45,912 nt of DNA from a virus, in IMG/VR virus record IMGVR_UViG_3300008120_000110, positions 1 to 45,912 of that record. One strand, written 5' to 3'. The position numbers and the translations under genes are program-made. Positions 1 through 10,346 of the stretch are shown here, one piece after another. Each line of letters begins with the position of its first letter. Within the stretch, counting starts at the first letter, position 1. A model generated the notes under the pieces. That model worked only from the letters and a program-made list of their open reading frames with translations, had not been told where the DNA came from and searched no databases.

Positions 1-2571
1 CTTAGCGGTGGTACAATTACTACGTCAGGAACTATTAGCCACGCAGATACTTCGTCTCAGACAAGTGTTGACAATGCAGGTGGCACGGTTATTCAAGATG
101 TAACGCTTGACACCTTTGGTCACGTGACGGGTCTTGCGAGTGTTGATTTAGATTTGAGATATGTTCCTCTTACAAGAACATTAAACGGCCTCGCGCTGTC
201 TTCAAATCAAACGTTTGCTACCGGAACAACAGGTACTGACTTCAATATTGTTAGTGCAGGTACTGTTCATACGTTCAATATCCCTGATGCGTCAGCTTCA
301 GCAAGAGGATTTGTGAACGCTACGACTCAGACGATAGGTGGCGCAAAGACATTTGCAAACTCAGTTACAGCTCCTGCGTATTATTTGACAAACATGGGAG
401 CAGGTAGCGGTGCTTTGTATTATAATACTGCAGAAACAAGGGTTACGCTTGCTAACTACAATGTAGGCGGTAAGATAATGTTTGAGGTGAATGGTGGTAA
501 CTACACCATGTCACTAAATTCTGACTTAAGCATTCAGCTTATCGGGTATACTACCAATGGTATACTTAAGACTTCGGGCTCAAATGGTACGCTGATAGTT
601 GATACTACAGCTTATACGCCTCAGTCAAGAACGCTAACGATTAATGGTACGACTTATGACCTTTCTGCAAATAGAACGTGGTCAGTAGGTACGGTGACAA
701 GCGTAGACATGACTGTTCCTACGGGGTTTGCTATTGGTGGAAATCCTGTAACATCAAGCGGTACGCTTGCACTTACTTTTGCTTCAGGGTATAGCCTTCC
801 AACGAATGCTGTTCAAGCTGAATGGGATGAGGCATACGATAATCGAATTACATCTCTGACGACTACAGGTACGAGTGGTGCAGCTACGTTGGTATCCAAC
901 GTGCTGAATATCCCTCAGTATCAAGCGCAGGGTAACTATATTACTTCACTGACGGGTGAAGCCACAGCAAGTGGACCGGGCGCAGCAAGTGTCACGCTCA
1001 GTAACTCTGCTGTTACAGGCAAGGTGCTTACAGGTCTTACAGTGACCGGCACAGCAATATCTGCTACTGATAGTATTCTTAGCGCTTTAGGAAAGCTTCA
1101 AGGACAAGTAAATGACCTTATAGGTGGACTTCAATATCAGGGTACGTGGAACGCTTCTACAAATACTCCTACCATCACTTCAGGTGTTGGTACAGATGGG
1201 TACTTTTATATTGTAAGTGTAGCAGGTAATACGACTATTGATGGCATTAGTGGATGGCAGGTAGGGGATTGGATTGTGTTTCACGGGTCCGCTTGGCAGA
1301 AAGTAGATAATACAGAGTCTGTTACATCAGTAAACGGATTTACAGGGGCTGTAGTTCTTACTACTTCTAATATCTCTGAAGGAACCAATCTATACTTTAC
1401 TGATAGTAGAGCACGTCAGGCTATAAGTTTAACAACAACAGGAAACAGTGGTGCTGCTACTTACAGCAATTTAACAGGGGTTCTTAATGTCCCTCAGTAT
1501 TCACTTGCGGGGCTTGGCGGTGTTCCTGATACTCGTCAGCTTACCATTAACGGAACGGCTTACGACCTTACAGCCAACAGAAGTTGGAGTGTAGGTACAG
1601 TAACGAGCATTGCTACTACAGGGCCAATTACGGGTGGTACGATTACCGGGTCAGGTACAATAGGGATAACGCAAGCAACTACAAGCTCAAATGGTTATTT
1701 GAGTTCCACTGATTGGAACACTTTCAATAATAAGCAGAACGCCATTACACTAACAACTACAGGTAATAGCGGTGCATCGACTTTAGTCGGAGCTACCTTA
1801 AACGTCCCTAACTACACGTTAAGTGGATTGGGTGGTGTGCCTGATACAAGAACTTTGACAATTAATGGTACGAGTTACGACTTAAGTGTTAACCGCACGT
1901 GGTCGGTAGGTACTGTTACTTCAATAACATTTAGCGGCCCGTTAACGGGTGGTACGATTACAGGCTCAGGTACTGTTGGAATCCTTCAAGCAAGCGGTTC
2001 ACAGAACGGATACTTGAGTTCTACGGATTGGACTACGTTTAATAATAAGCAGAACACCATTTCAGTTACGGCTCCGATTACCCTTGTAGGAACGACAATT
2101 GCTATCACGCAGGCAGGTGCAAGCTCAAACGGATATTTAAGCAGCACTGATTGGAACACCTTTAACAACAAGCAGGCGGCAATAACACTTACGACCACGG
2201 GGACATCAGGAGCAGCTACTTTAGTAGGAGCAACATTAAATATACCTATCTATCAGAGTGTATTAACCAATCCTGTTACCGGTACAGGTACGACAAATTA
2301 TTTATCGAAGTTTACCGGAACAAGTGCGATTGGAGATAGCTTGCTATATGATAGCGGGTCAGCAATAGGATTGGGTACGTCAACGATTAATGCTGCAGCG
2401 TTATTTGAGATGAGTAGTACGACTAAAGGATTCTTACCTCCACGTATGACGCAGGCGCAGCGTACTGCAATTTCAACTCCTCCTGAAGGATTGATAGTTT
2501 ATCAAACGAATAGTGTAATTGGTTTGTATATTTACGCTAACGGAACTTGGCGTTCACTAACAATGGTATAA
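1..2571 (+). CDS. Tail fibre / adhesin protein, 5' end outside window
   Basis: The frame is open from base 1, so the gene begins upstream; the GTG at 124 is only an internal codon. The visible 857 residues are low-complexity, Thr/Ser/Gly/Asn-rich beta-repeat sequence. Three copies of a block LTINGT-x-YDL-x-x-NR-x-WSVGTVTS alternate with three copies of NGYLSSTDW-x-TFNNKQ and four of a TTTG-x-SGA block. A central non-repeat segment (nt about 1130-1420) has the pattern G-YFYIVSVAG...GWQVGDWIVFHG-x-AWQKVD followed by NLYFTDSRAR, which is common in phage tail fibres. The C-terminus (KGFLPPRMTQAQRTAIS, then GLIVYQT...LYIYANGTWRSL) resembles the end domain of Bacteroidota phage fibres. It probably forms a trimeric host-contact fibre. 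It lies 4 nt upstream of the next fibre gene. Fibre assignment is by repeat pattern only; the receptor is unknown. Confidence 0.8.
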   Translation, partial: LSGGTITTSGTISHADTSSQTSVDNAGGTVIQDVTLDTFGHVTGLASVDLDLRYVPLTRTLNGLALSSNQTFATGTTGTDFNIVSAGTVHTFNIPDASASARGFVNATTQTIGGAKTFANSVTAPAYYLTNMGAGSGALYYNTAETRVTLANYNVGGKIMFEVNGGNYTMSLNSDLSIQLIGYTTNGILKTSGSNGTLIVDTTAYTPQSRTLTINGTTYDLSANRTWSVGTVTSVDMTVPTGFAIGGNPVTSSGTLALTFASGYSLPTNAVQAEWDEAYDNRITSLTTTGTSGAATLVSNVLNIPQYQAQGNYITSLTGEATASGPGAASVTLSNSAVTGKVLTGLTVTGTAISATDSILSALGKLQGQVNDLIGGLQYQGTWNASTNTPTITSGVGTDGYFYIVSVAGNTTIDGISGWQVGDWIVFHGSAWQKVDNTESVTSVNGFTGAVVLTTSNISEGTNLYFTDSRARQAISLTTTGNSGAATYSNLTGVLNVPQYSLAGLGGVPDTRQLTINGTAYDLTANRSWSVGTVTSIATTGPITGGTITGSGTIGITQATTSSNGYLSSTDWNTFNNKQNAITLTTTGNSGASTLVGATLNVPNYTLSGLGGVPDTRTLTINGTSYDLSVNRTWSVGTVTSITFSGPLTGGTITGSGTVGILQASGSQNGYLSSTDWTTFNNKQNTISVTAPITLVGTTIAITQAGASSNGYLSSTDWNTFNNKQAAITLTTTGTSGAATLVGATLNIPIYQSVLTNPVTGTGTTNYLSKFTGTSAIGDSLLYDSGSAIGLGTSTINAAALFEMSSTTKGFLPPRMTQAQRTAISTPPEGLIVYQTNSVIGLYIYANGTWRSLTMV

Positions 2572-2575
2572 GATT

Positions 2576-4549
2576 ATGGCAAATTTAGCTACGATAAGTA
2601 ACAACATATTAGCAGATAGTGGTATTGACCCGATAAACCTTATTGTAGGTACGGGAACGGTTAACTATGTACCTAAGTTTACGAGTGAAGATACGATTGC
2701 AAATAGTTTATTGGTAGATAACGGTACTAATTTAACATATAGTGGAGAAGAGATTATTGTTAATAAAACAGCAGGTTCATTTTTAACATTATTATCAAGT
2801 ACTACTGCTGAACAATATATACAATTTAAAGATGTAGATGGAGCTGCAGGTGCTATTGGGTATAGTCATTCTACAAACGCAATGATATTTAAAACCAATG
2901 GGGCAACTAATCTTACTTTAAACTCTTCAGGCAATTTAGGTTTAGGAGTTACACCGAGTGCGTGGAGTGGTTTTACTGCATTAGATATTTCTAATGTTGG
3001 CTCATTGGCTGTATACCCATCTTTTGGTGTTTCATTATTTAGAAACGCTTATTATGATGGTTCAGTATATAGATATAAAATAACAAGTGCTGCAAGTTAT
3101 TATGACCAAAACTCAAATGCTTCACACATTTGGTACAACGCACCTTCAGGTACGGCAGGTAATGCCATATCATTTACACAAGCTATGACGCTTGATGCGA
3201 GTGGAAGATTAGGGATTGGTACTACGAGTCCTATATTTAGATTAGATGTTCAATCGGCTGCAGGAGTTGGTATAAGAGTTAGGAATACTTTTAATACAGA
3301 TGACGCTTATTTAGAAGCTCAAACAACATTAGGTAGTGCTTTATTTGGAATAAATGCAACAGGTCAATATTTATATAATGGTATTGCAATACCTATTCTT
3401 TTTTATACTAATGCTACCGAGCGCATGCGTTTGGATGCGAATGGTAGTTTGGGATTGGGTTTTACAAATCCAAGTAGTTATGCAAAATTAGCTATACTTG
3501 GTTCAAGTTATCTTCAAACTGCTTCTGCGATAGCTTATAGTTCCACTTCGTTTATGGGAAGTGGTATGAATTTAAGATTGAAATCGGGAGGTACTCCTGT
3601 TACAGGAACAACAACAGGTATTTCACTTGGAGTTGGAGGCAATGCTGAAGCGTATTTTGGAGCAGTACAAAACGCGAGCGGATATGCAGAATTAGTATAT
3701 CAAACATTTGATGGTTCTGCTTATGGCGAACGCATGCGTATCACTTCAGGTGGCAATGTTGGTATTGGGACAGCAAGTCCTTCATCAAAACTTTCTGTAG
3801 AAGGTTCTACTTATATATATAGTTCAGTTGCAGGAAACTTCATTTCTTTATTATTGCAAAATAGTAGCACTGCAACAACTTCAAGAAACACACTTCAGTT
3901 TTCTAATGACATTGGAGCAGTAGGATTAATTGATGCTTTTGGCAATAATTGGGGTGCTACCGGAGGTGGAGATGATGTTGCTAATGGATTTAGGGTTTTA
4001 GCACCGGGAGCAGGTGGATTGTCTTTAAGAGCTTCTGCAGGAACTTTAAGGTTTTATACGAGTTCTTCTGAACACATGCGCATTACTGCTGCCGGTCTTG
4101 TAGGTATTGGAACAAGTGCTCCTGTTCAAAAATTATCAGTTGTTGGAACGACAGATATTATTTCATATTCTAACGGGACTACAACGGGTTATTTATATAG
4201 CGATGCAAACGGCATTGGATTGTTTAATGGTGCTATCGCAAGCGGAACGGGTATTTACGCAAGAACATCTAATATTCTTGACTTTTATTATAATGGTAAT
4301 ATTGGTATTAGACTTAATTCAACAGGCGCTGTACGTTTCAATGCTTATGGTTCAGGCTCTAAGACCGGAACTGTTGCATATAATCTTGCCGTTGACTCTT
4401 CAGGCAATATCATTGAGACGGCAGGGGGAGTTGTTGATGGTAGTGGTACAGCTAATTATGTGCCGAGATGGCAAGATGCCAATACGCTTACCAATAGTAT
4501 CATCTATGACAATGGCACCTTTAACAATGCCTGCTTGGAGCACAAATGA
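2576..4549 (+). CDS. Tail fibre protein, N-terminal part of an apparently split fibre
   Basis: 657 residues. The start (MANLATISNNILADSGI) is a typical fibre N-terminus. It is followed by a module GTGTVNYVPKF...IANSLLVDNGT and then by repeats of the form (E)RMRITSGGNVGIGT-x-SP-x-x-KL-x-V-x-G, the hallmark of modular fibres in environmental phages. Near the C-terminus a second GTANYVPRW...LTNSIIYDNGT module begins, but the protein stops after 11 more residues (FNNACLEHK) instead of entering the next repeat. The missing continuation lies in the +1 frame immediately downstream. This suggests a split gene, a sequencing indel or a frameshift product. It starts 4 nt after the preceding fibre gene stop, so the two are probably co-transcribed. 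Confidence 0.78.
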   Translation: MANLATISNNILADSGIDPINLIVGTGTVNYVPKFTSEDTIANSLLVDNGTNLTYSGEEIIVNKTAGSFLTLLSSTTAEQYIQFKDVDGAAGAIGYSHSTNAMIFKTNGATNLTLNSSGNLGLGVTPSAWSGFTALDISNVGSLAVYPSFGVSLFRNAYYDGSVYRYKITSAASYYDQNSNASHIWYNAPSGTAGNAISFTQAMTLDASGRLGIGTTSPIFRLDVQSAAGVGIRVRNTFNTDDAYLEAQTTLGSALFGINATGQYLYNGIAIPILFYTNATERMRLDANGSLGLGFTNPSSYAKLAILGSSYLQTASAIAYSSTSFMGSGMNLRLKSGGTPVTGTTTGISLGVGGNAEAYFGAVQNASGYAELVYQTFDGSAYGERMRITSGGNVGIGTASPSSKLSVEGSTYIYSSVAGNFISLLLQNSSTATTSRNTLQFSNDIGAVGLIDAFGNNWGATGGGDDVANGFRVLAPGAGGLSLRASAGTLRFYTSSSEHMRITAAGLVGIGTSAPVQKLSVVGTTDIISYSNGTTTGYLYSDANGIGLFNGAIASGTGIYARTSNILDFYYNGNIGIRLNSTGAVRFNAYGSGSKTGTVAYNLAVDSSGNIIETAGGVVDGSGTANYVPRWQDANTLTNSIIYDNGTFNNACLEHK

Positions 4550-7500
4550 TGGATATTATAAAAACATAATTTGGAACGATAATCCAAATATAGTAGGTGC
4601 TATAGGAATGTTTTATAGTGTAGGGGTAACTAACATGGACTTCCATTCTTTTTATAATGGTTCTTATACATCTAATGTATTAATGAGAATAAGGGGGAAT
4701 GGGAATATACTTATCGGAACCACCACAGATGCAGGGTATAAGTTACAGGTTTCGGGAAACACTTATATAAACGGGACACAAGGTTTAATAAGAGTTAGAA
4801 CTGATGTTAATGGCAGAATAGATATTTTAGGGCAAAGTGGATATGCAAGTTTTATTTACTTTGGAGAGATAGCGCAATCAGATAAAGGCGTTTTGGGATA
4901 TGCTGCAGGGAGTAATGATTTGGTTTATAGAAGCGGTGCAACAACAATTTCTGATGGTACAGAGAGGTTTAGAATTACCTCCGCAGGCAACGTAGGTATA
5001 GGAACAAATGCACCTGTTCAGAGATTAGAAGTTAAAGGCGCAGATGATAATATTGTTCAAGCAATATTTCAATCTACAGGTGGAGGCAATGCAGGTTACA
5101 ATGGAGGTATTCAATTAGGTAATGCTGCTTCAAGCCAAAACTCACAGATATACCATAGTTCAGCAGGCGATAATACATTAAACTTTGTTTCTAATTATTC
5201 GGGCGGCACAACTAATAAATTTGTATTTGCGCCGGGAGGAACCGAAAGAGTAAGATTTTTACAAAATGGTAATGTACTTATTGGAACTACCGTAGATAAT
5301 GGATATAGAATACAAATAAATGGAAATAGTTATTTTAATGGGGATATTTTTTCTTATAGCAACGGTGGTATTTTCTTTTCAGGTGCAGGAAATTATAATT
5401 CAGGAGTATATGCAAGAAATAGCGGCAATGATTTAGTATTTAATGCGTCATCTTCCGAGCAAATGCGTCTTACCTCTACAGGTTTAGGCATTGGTACTTC
5501 ATCTCCCTCCTATAAATTAGATGTACAAGGAAATGCAGGTATTGTAACATTAAATACAAATGGGTCATTATCGGCAGGAGGTCAATTTATTTCAGGATTA
5601 GGTGAATTTGTATCAAATAGTTCAGGAACAAGTATAAACTTTAGAGCAGGAGCAACACATTTAATGATTCTCCAATACGGAGGTAATGTTGGAATTGGGA
5701 CAACATCGCCAATTAACATAGGAACAACTATACAAACAAGTGGTGCTGCATTTAGCACTACTGCTACCAAAAACTCAAACATGTATGGGTTAACATTAGT
5801 TTCTACGACTAATGAAAATACAATGAGTGGAGTATGGTTTGGTAGTGGTGGAGGTGTGCATTGGAGTGGTATTGCAGGTTCAAGAACTAATTATACCGTT
5901 GATTGGTCTACCCATCTATCTTTTTATACTCACGTAGCTAACACTGTTAATATAACCGATGCTACTGAGAAAATGCGTATAACAGGGGATGGTAATGTGG
6001 GTATTGGCACTACTGCTCCAACATACAAGCTTCAAGTTGAAGGTGGAGGTCTTTATATATCTTCTGACTATGACCTTGTGTTTCAACAACCAAATGGCTA
6101 TTCTCATGGTATTGTTTGGAAGAATACATCGTACACAAAAGACTCTGCATCAATTAGGCCAACTAATCAAACTTCTTGGGCAATACAAGGTATTGGATTC
6201 TTTACAGGAAACGCATCTAATTCCACTACTGCTCCATCATTAAGAATGGATATTCAGCCTTGGGGTGACGTGATTTTTTATAATAATGTAGGTATTGGCA
6301 CAACTTCTACTGCAACTCGTTTAACTCTTGGGTCTTATTTAGGGGCTCGTTTACCATATATAAATGGAACCGGTAATTCTTTTAACGCTGAAGGTATTAC
6401 TGTTACCTCTTCAAATACTTCTAATGCTTCAATAGGAGGAGGTCTTGATTTGACCAATAATGTTTATTCTGTTGGTTCATTCTCTCCTATAATTAGTTTT
6501 AGCTCAAGGACAACAAGCGGAAGTTATAATAATAACTATGCTGCTATATATGGTATTCTTGCAGGAGACTCAGGAGATGGGAATTGGAATACAGGACACT
6601 TAGCATTTGCAACTACCACTGCTTATGGTGCTACTGAAAAAATGCGTATTACTTCTTCGGGTAATGTGGGAATTAATACAAGTAGTCCCGGATATAAACT
6701 TGAAGTGAATGGTGGAGCCGTAGGGAATAACATTGCTCGATTTACTACAGGTGGAGGTGGCGGTGGAACAAGAGGAATGACTATATACTCAAATGATTCC
6801 TATGTAAAATTACAGGTAACAGATAATGCAGGTAGTGCTTCAACATGGGCGCACTTAGCTCTTAATCCTGATGGTGGGTATGTAGGAGTAGGGACAAGTT
6901 CTCCTACAGCAAATCTTCATGTTAATGGAGATGCGAACATAGGTGTGATGAATATATCAGGAGCTGTTGGTGGTGGCCCTACATTAATTGGCACATTCAA
7001 GCCTTCAAACTCATCATCGGTTAATACCACTTATGAGTTTCAGATGAATCCTGCAGGTGGGGCTTATGGAAACTTTACAGTTAAAAATGTTGACCCCGGT
7101 ATTAATCAAACACTTTTTTATCTTGGAGCTCAAAGCCTTGCAGGAGATTCTTACATAAATGTTCCAAGTACTGCACAAAACATATCTTTAAGAGTTAGTG
7201 GAACTCAGAGATTTTATTTACAAGGAAGCACAGGATATATAGGTATTGGAACTACTGCTCCAAGCAGAACTTTGCATCTTGTTGGAACAAGCAGACATGA
7301 AAGAGTTTATGGATATGGGAACAATGTATTAGCAATTCCTAACTCAATTACTTATGGCACTGTTTGGGTTCATTTAGGAACTTGTGGTGCATTTACTACA
7401 GATAAGATTTACTATCGAGTTAATACTAATACTTCTGAGGAAGAAGGAGAAATCACTGTATCAAATACTTGTTCTTTACCTTTTGTTCAATGGCAGCGCA

Positions 7501-10313
7501 ATACTTACAACCGAATGGTTGTTCAGGTAAAAGCAAGAATGACGGGTGGTTGTGGAAACTGTGAAATATGGGTACAAGTTTTGTATGGTAGTGATTTCTT
7601 AGGCGCAAACACAACGCTTCAGTGGCAAGCATACAATGGTACTGATAGTGGATTTAGTGTTGTAAACGCCATAGGAACTCCCGGTACAGGAACAAATGAG
7701 AAAAACTTATCAGGTGTTGAAGGATATTTCTACGCTAACTCAGGAAGTATATTTGCTGCTGACAATGTTGGTATTGGAACTGTTTCTCCTGCATACAAGT
7801 TAGACGTAAACGGTACTGCAAGATTCTTAAGTCTTGGAATCGTTCAAGCATCAAATAACTCTGATGTTCCAAATATTACTTTTACAAATAATGGTGGTGC
7901 ATATACTTGGGGAATTGTAGGAGCACTTCTTCAAGGAGATGGTGATGGAGCTTTATATTTTAAAACAAAAATTGGTGGCTCTGTAACAGAAAAAATGCGA
8001 ATCACATCGGGGGGATTGGTTGGTATAGGTACTTCTTCTCCTTCATATACACTTGATGTGAGTGGCGCAGGCAATATGTTAAATATCAATAAAACATCTG
8101 CAAGTGCAGGGTATATTGCAAATTTAGCAGTAAGTGGCTCACAAAAACAATATTCTTATTGGAATGGCACATCACTTGAATTTGGAGTAATTGGTACATC
8201 ATATTTTAGTTCAAGAGTAGGAATAGGAACAACTTCTCCTGATAGTATATTAGTGTCTAATTATGGAACACTTACTACTTTTAATAGTTCTGATATAAGA
8301 ACTACAACAGCTTTACTATTAACTGCAAATGACCCCGGTACAACGTCAAGCAGTCATGCGGTATCTCTCGCATTTAGACCTATAACAAATAGAGGTGCTG
8401 CTGCTACCATCACTGTATATAATGAGAGTACCAATAAAGAAGGAGGTGCTGTATTTACATTTAATAGTGGTGGTGGTGCATATCCATCCTCTATAACCGA
8501 GCGTATGCGTATTACGTCTGCCGGTAATGTTGGTGTTGCAACAACTACTCCAACTTCAAAACTATCTGTTAACTCAGCAATAAGCACAAGTTCTACTAAT
8601 GTTATTTCTATAATGCAGAATACCACAGGGGCAAATAAAGATGCTGCTGTGTTTGGTGTTTCAATACAGAATGGTGGAGAGTCTACTAATGCTGCTGATT
8701 TATACATAGGTACTGCAAGCGGTGGCGCTATATCCGAACGCATGAGAATAACATCAGGTGGTAATGTTGCAATTGGAACAAGTGCTCCTGCGTCAAAATT
8801 GGGTATAAACTTTAACGGAAGAACAGTAACAGGTTTAGAATTAGCAACTGTTGATACAGACTTAAGACCTCCTTATTATGCTATAAGAGCTAACATTCCA
8901 ACTGTAAGATTGGGTTCAAATAGCGTAACAGGAGTTTATCTTTCTTTTACTGAAACAACAGCCCTTGCAAATGGTAGGGCTACCGGTGTCTTAACAGAAG
9001 TAGATGGTAGTACATCAATAAATATTAACGGTGGAATCGTTGCTATTTACGGTAGAGTTGGTACAACAACCGCACATACTACGGGGCATGCTTATGGGGT
9101 ATTTGGTCTTACATCAAATAGTAATACAAACGGATTTGGCGTTGTGGCAGGAATTGGTTCAGATGTGAATTGGTCAGGCAAAGCAGGTCTTCTTGCTTAC
9201 TCATCAAACACTACTGATAATGTAGCTCTATTTTATAATGGTAATGGTGAGGTTGCTCGAGTAACAGGTGCAGGATTGGTAGGTATTGGAACCACAAACC
9301 CCACTTCTCCATTAACATTTGGTAAAGCTTCTTATGGAGCGCCATCAAGCGAAGACTTCTTTAGAATAAAATTTGAAGATTTTGGCGGCATTCATAATGA
9401 CGTAGGTATTGGTCAATTTGCTTCCGGTTCTTTAGGATTTAATGTTTGCGCAGGTAGCTATATAGCATTTAACGAGGGAACAAATGGTGAGAGAATGCGT
9501 ATTGCGGCAGGTGGGAATGTAGGTATTGGTACAAGTGGTCCTACTGCTAAATTAACAATAGCTATTAGCAATTCTTCACACGCTAACGAAGGGATTTTAC
9601 TAACAAGTTCCGGTGGTTATGGAGAAGGTGCGATTTATCACGATTATGGTCAAGGAAATGGATTAACTGCATTTAAGATTAGAAATCTATATGGGGGTTC
9701 TGAGATAAACTTATCTCAAGACTCTTATAGCTCTTTTGGAAGTCCAAGTAGTATTATATTTTCAACATCTCCAATATCAGGGTCTAATACTCCTGTTGAA
9801 AGAATGCGTATTACATCAACAGGTAACGTAGGTATCGGGAACACCAACCCCGGTGACTTTTCGGGAGATGCCAATACGCTTGTTCTTGGAAGCACAGGTA
9901 CTACACTTGCAGGTATGACCATTGCCAATAACACCACAGGTACAGGAGGTATTTACTTTGCGGATGGTACTGACGGGACCAATAAGGAATACAGAGGTTA
10001 CTTCTCCTACTATCATGGTGATGACTCTTTGACTATTGGTGCAGGTGGTGCAGGTCGTGTGTCAATAACCGCTACCGCAACTGATGTTTTCTCAGGAAAC
10101 TTCCTTGTTTCTAACGGCTCCATTAAAACAGGAACACCTACAGGTGGTACTGCCGTTCCATGGAAACTCGGAAGTAGAATCACAAACTCTTGTGGTCTGC
10201 CTACAACCTATGCTGACTTTGCGGCATCATTTATGGTAAGCAATAAAGTGATAGAAGTGGAGGTAGATGGTGTGCTTGTATATATTCCAATAGTAAATCC
10301 CGGATGGTGTTAA
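4527..10313 (+). CDS. Giant modular tail fibre protein (about 18 VGIGT-type repeats)
   Basis: The open frame extends back to 4107, but from there to about 4526 it is the out-of-frame shadow of the previous fibre gene. The fibre-like peptide begins at about AWSTNDGYYKN, so the ATG at 4527 is chosen (4506 and 4512 are alternatives). About 1,929 residues carry some 18 imperfect repeats of (T/S)E(R/K)MRITS-x-GNVGIGT-x-(S/A)P-x-x-KL-x-V-x-G separated by unique 50-100-residue inserts. One longer insert (nt about 7290-7760) has several Cys and aromatic residues and may be a binding domain. The C-terminus (about nt 10130-10313) has no repeats and no visible S74 endosialidase chaperone. It is likely the distal part of a trimeric host-recognition fibre. 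It may be translated separately with a 23-nt overlap or be fused to the previous gene by a +1 shift. Confidence 0.75.
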   Translation: MPAWSTNDGYYKNIIWNDNPNIVGAIGMFYSVGVTNMDFHSFYNGSYTSNVLMRIRGNGNILIGTTTDAGYKLQVSGNTYINGTQGLIRVRTDVNGRIDILGQSGYASFIYFGEIAQSDKGVLGYAAGSNDLVYRSGATTISDGTERFRITSAGNVGIGTNAPVQRLEVKGADDNIVQAIFQSTGGGNAGYNGGIQLGNAASSQNSQIYHSSAGDNTLNFVSNYSGGTTNKFVFAPGGTERVRFLQNGNVLIGTTVDNGYRIQINGNSYFNGDIFSYSNGGIFFSGAGNYNSGVYARNSGNDLVFNASSSEQMRLTSTGLGIGTSSPSYKLDVQGNAGIVTLNTNGSLSAGGQFISGLGEFVSNSSGTSINFRAGATHLMILQYGGNVGIGTTSPINIGTTIQTSGAAFSTTATKNSNMYGLTLVSTTNENTMSGVWFGSGGGVHWSGIAGSRTNYTVDWSTHLSFYTHVANTVNITDATEKMRITGDGNVGIGTTAPTYKLQVEGGGLYISSDYDLVFQQPNGYSHGIVWKNTSYTKDSASIRPTNQTSWAIQGIGFFTGNASNSTTAPSLRMDIQPWGDVIFYNNVGIGTTSTATRLTLGSYLGARLPYINGTGNSFNAEGITVTSSNTSNASIGGGLDLTNNVYSVGSFSPIISFSSRTTSGSYNNNYAAIYGILAGDSGDGNWNTGHLAFATTTAYGATEKMRITSSGNVGINTSSPGYKLEVNGGAVGNNIARFTTGGGGGGTRGMTIYSNDSYVKLQVTDNAGSASTWAHLALNPDGGYVGVGTSSPTANLHVNGDANIGVMNISGAVGGGPTLIGTFKPSNSSSVNTTYEFQMNPAGGAYGNFTVKNVDPGINQTLFYLGAQSLAGDSYINVPSTAQNISLRVSGTQRFYLQGSTGYIGIGTTAPSRTLHLVGTSRHERVYGYGNNVLAIPNSITYGTVWVHLGTCGAFTTDKIYYRVNTNTSEEEGEITVSNTCSLPFVQWQRNTYNRMVVQVKARMTGGCGNCEIWVQVLYGSDFLGANTTLQWQAYNGTDSGFSVVNAIGTPGTGTNEKNLSGVEGYFYANSGSIFAADNVGIGTVSPAYKLDVNGTARFLSLGIVQASNNSDVPNITFTNNGGAYTWGIVGALLQGDGDGALYFKTKIGGSVTEKMRITSGGLVGIGTSSPSYTLDVSGAGNMLNINKTSASAGYIANLAVSGSQKQYSYWNGTSLEFGVIGTSYFSSRVGIGTTSPDSILVSNYGTLTTFNSSDIRTTTALLLTANDPGTTSSSHAVSLAFRPITNRGAAATITVYNESTNKEGGAVFTFNSGGGAYPSSITERMRITSAGNVGVATTTPTSKLSVNSAISTSSTNVISIMQNTTGANKDAAVFGVSIQNGGESTNAADLYIGTASGGAISERMRITSGGNVAIGTSAPASKLGINFNGRTVTGLELATVDTDLRPPYYAIRANIPTVRLGSNSVTGVYLSFTETTALANGRATGVLTEVDGSTSININGGIVAIYGRVGTTTAHTTGHAYGVFGLTSNSNTNGFGVVAGIGSDVNWSGKAGLLAYSSNTTDNVALFYNGNGEVARVTGAGLVGIGTTNPTSPLTFGKASYGAPSSEDFFRIKFEDFGGIHNDVGIGQFASGSLGFNVCAGSYIAFNEGTNGERMRIAAGGNVGIGTSGPTAKLTIAISNSSHANEGILLTSSGGYGEGAIYHDYGQGNGLTAFKIRNLYGGSEINLSQDSYSSFGSPSSIIFSTSPISGSNTPVERMRITSTGNVGIGNTNPGDFSGDANTLVLGSTGTTLAGMTIANNTTGTGGIYFADGTDGTNKEYRGYFSYYHGDDSLTIGAGGAGRVSITATATDVFSGNFLVSNGSIKTGTPTGGTAVPWKLGSRITNSCGLPTTYADFAASFMVSNKVIEVEVDGVLVYIPIVNPGWC

Positions 10314-10346
10314 AATATTTTCTTAATCAATAAAAACAAAAACAAA

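Noticed and set aside
4107-4526. Upstream part of the open frame that precedes the giant fibre
   Set aside because: Its product (Leu/Ile/Met-rich, non-repetitive) is the out-of-frame shadow of the 657-aa fibre gene, so the start was moved to 4527.
8354-8743. 129-codon open frame on the minus strand inside the giant fibre gene
   Set aside because: It is antisense to a clear repeat-rich coding frame, and its Val/Pro/Leu-rich product is the usual shadow of Thr/Asn/Gly repeats; no leader or homologous pattern.
1-10313. Diversity-generating retroelement targeting the fibres
   Set aside because: No reverse transcriptase, template repeat or A-biased variable repeat was found in the window.
10100-10313. 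S74 endosialidase-type chaperone at the fibre C-terminus
   Set aside because: The last 70 residues show no Ser-Lys autocleavage pattern and no typical chaperone helices.
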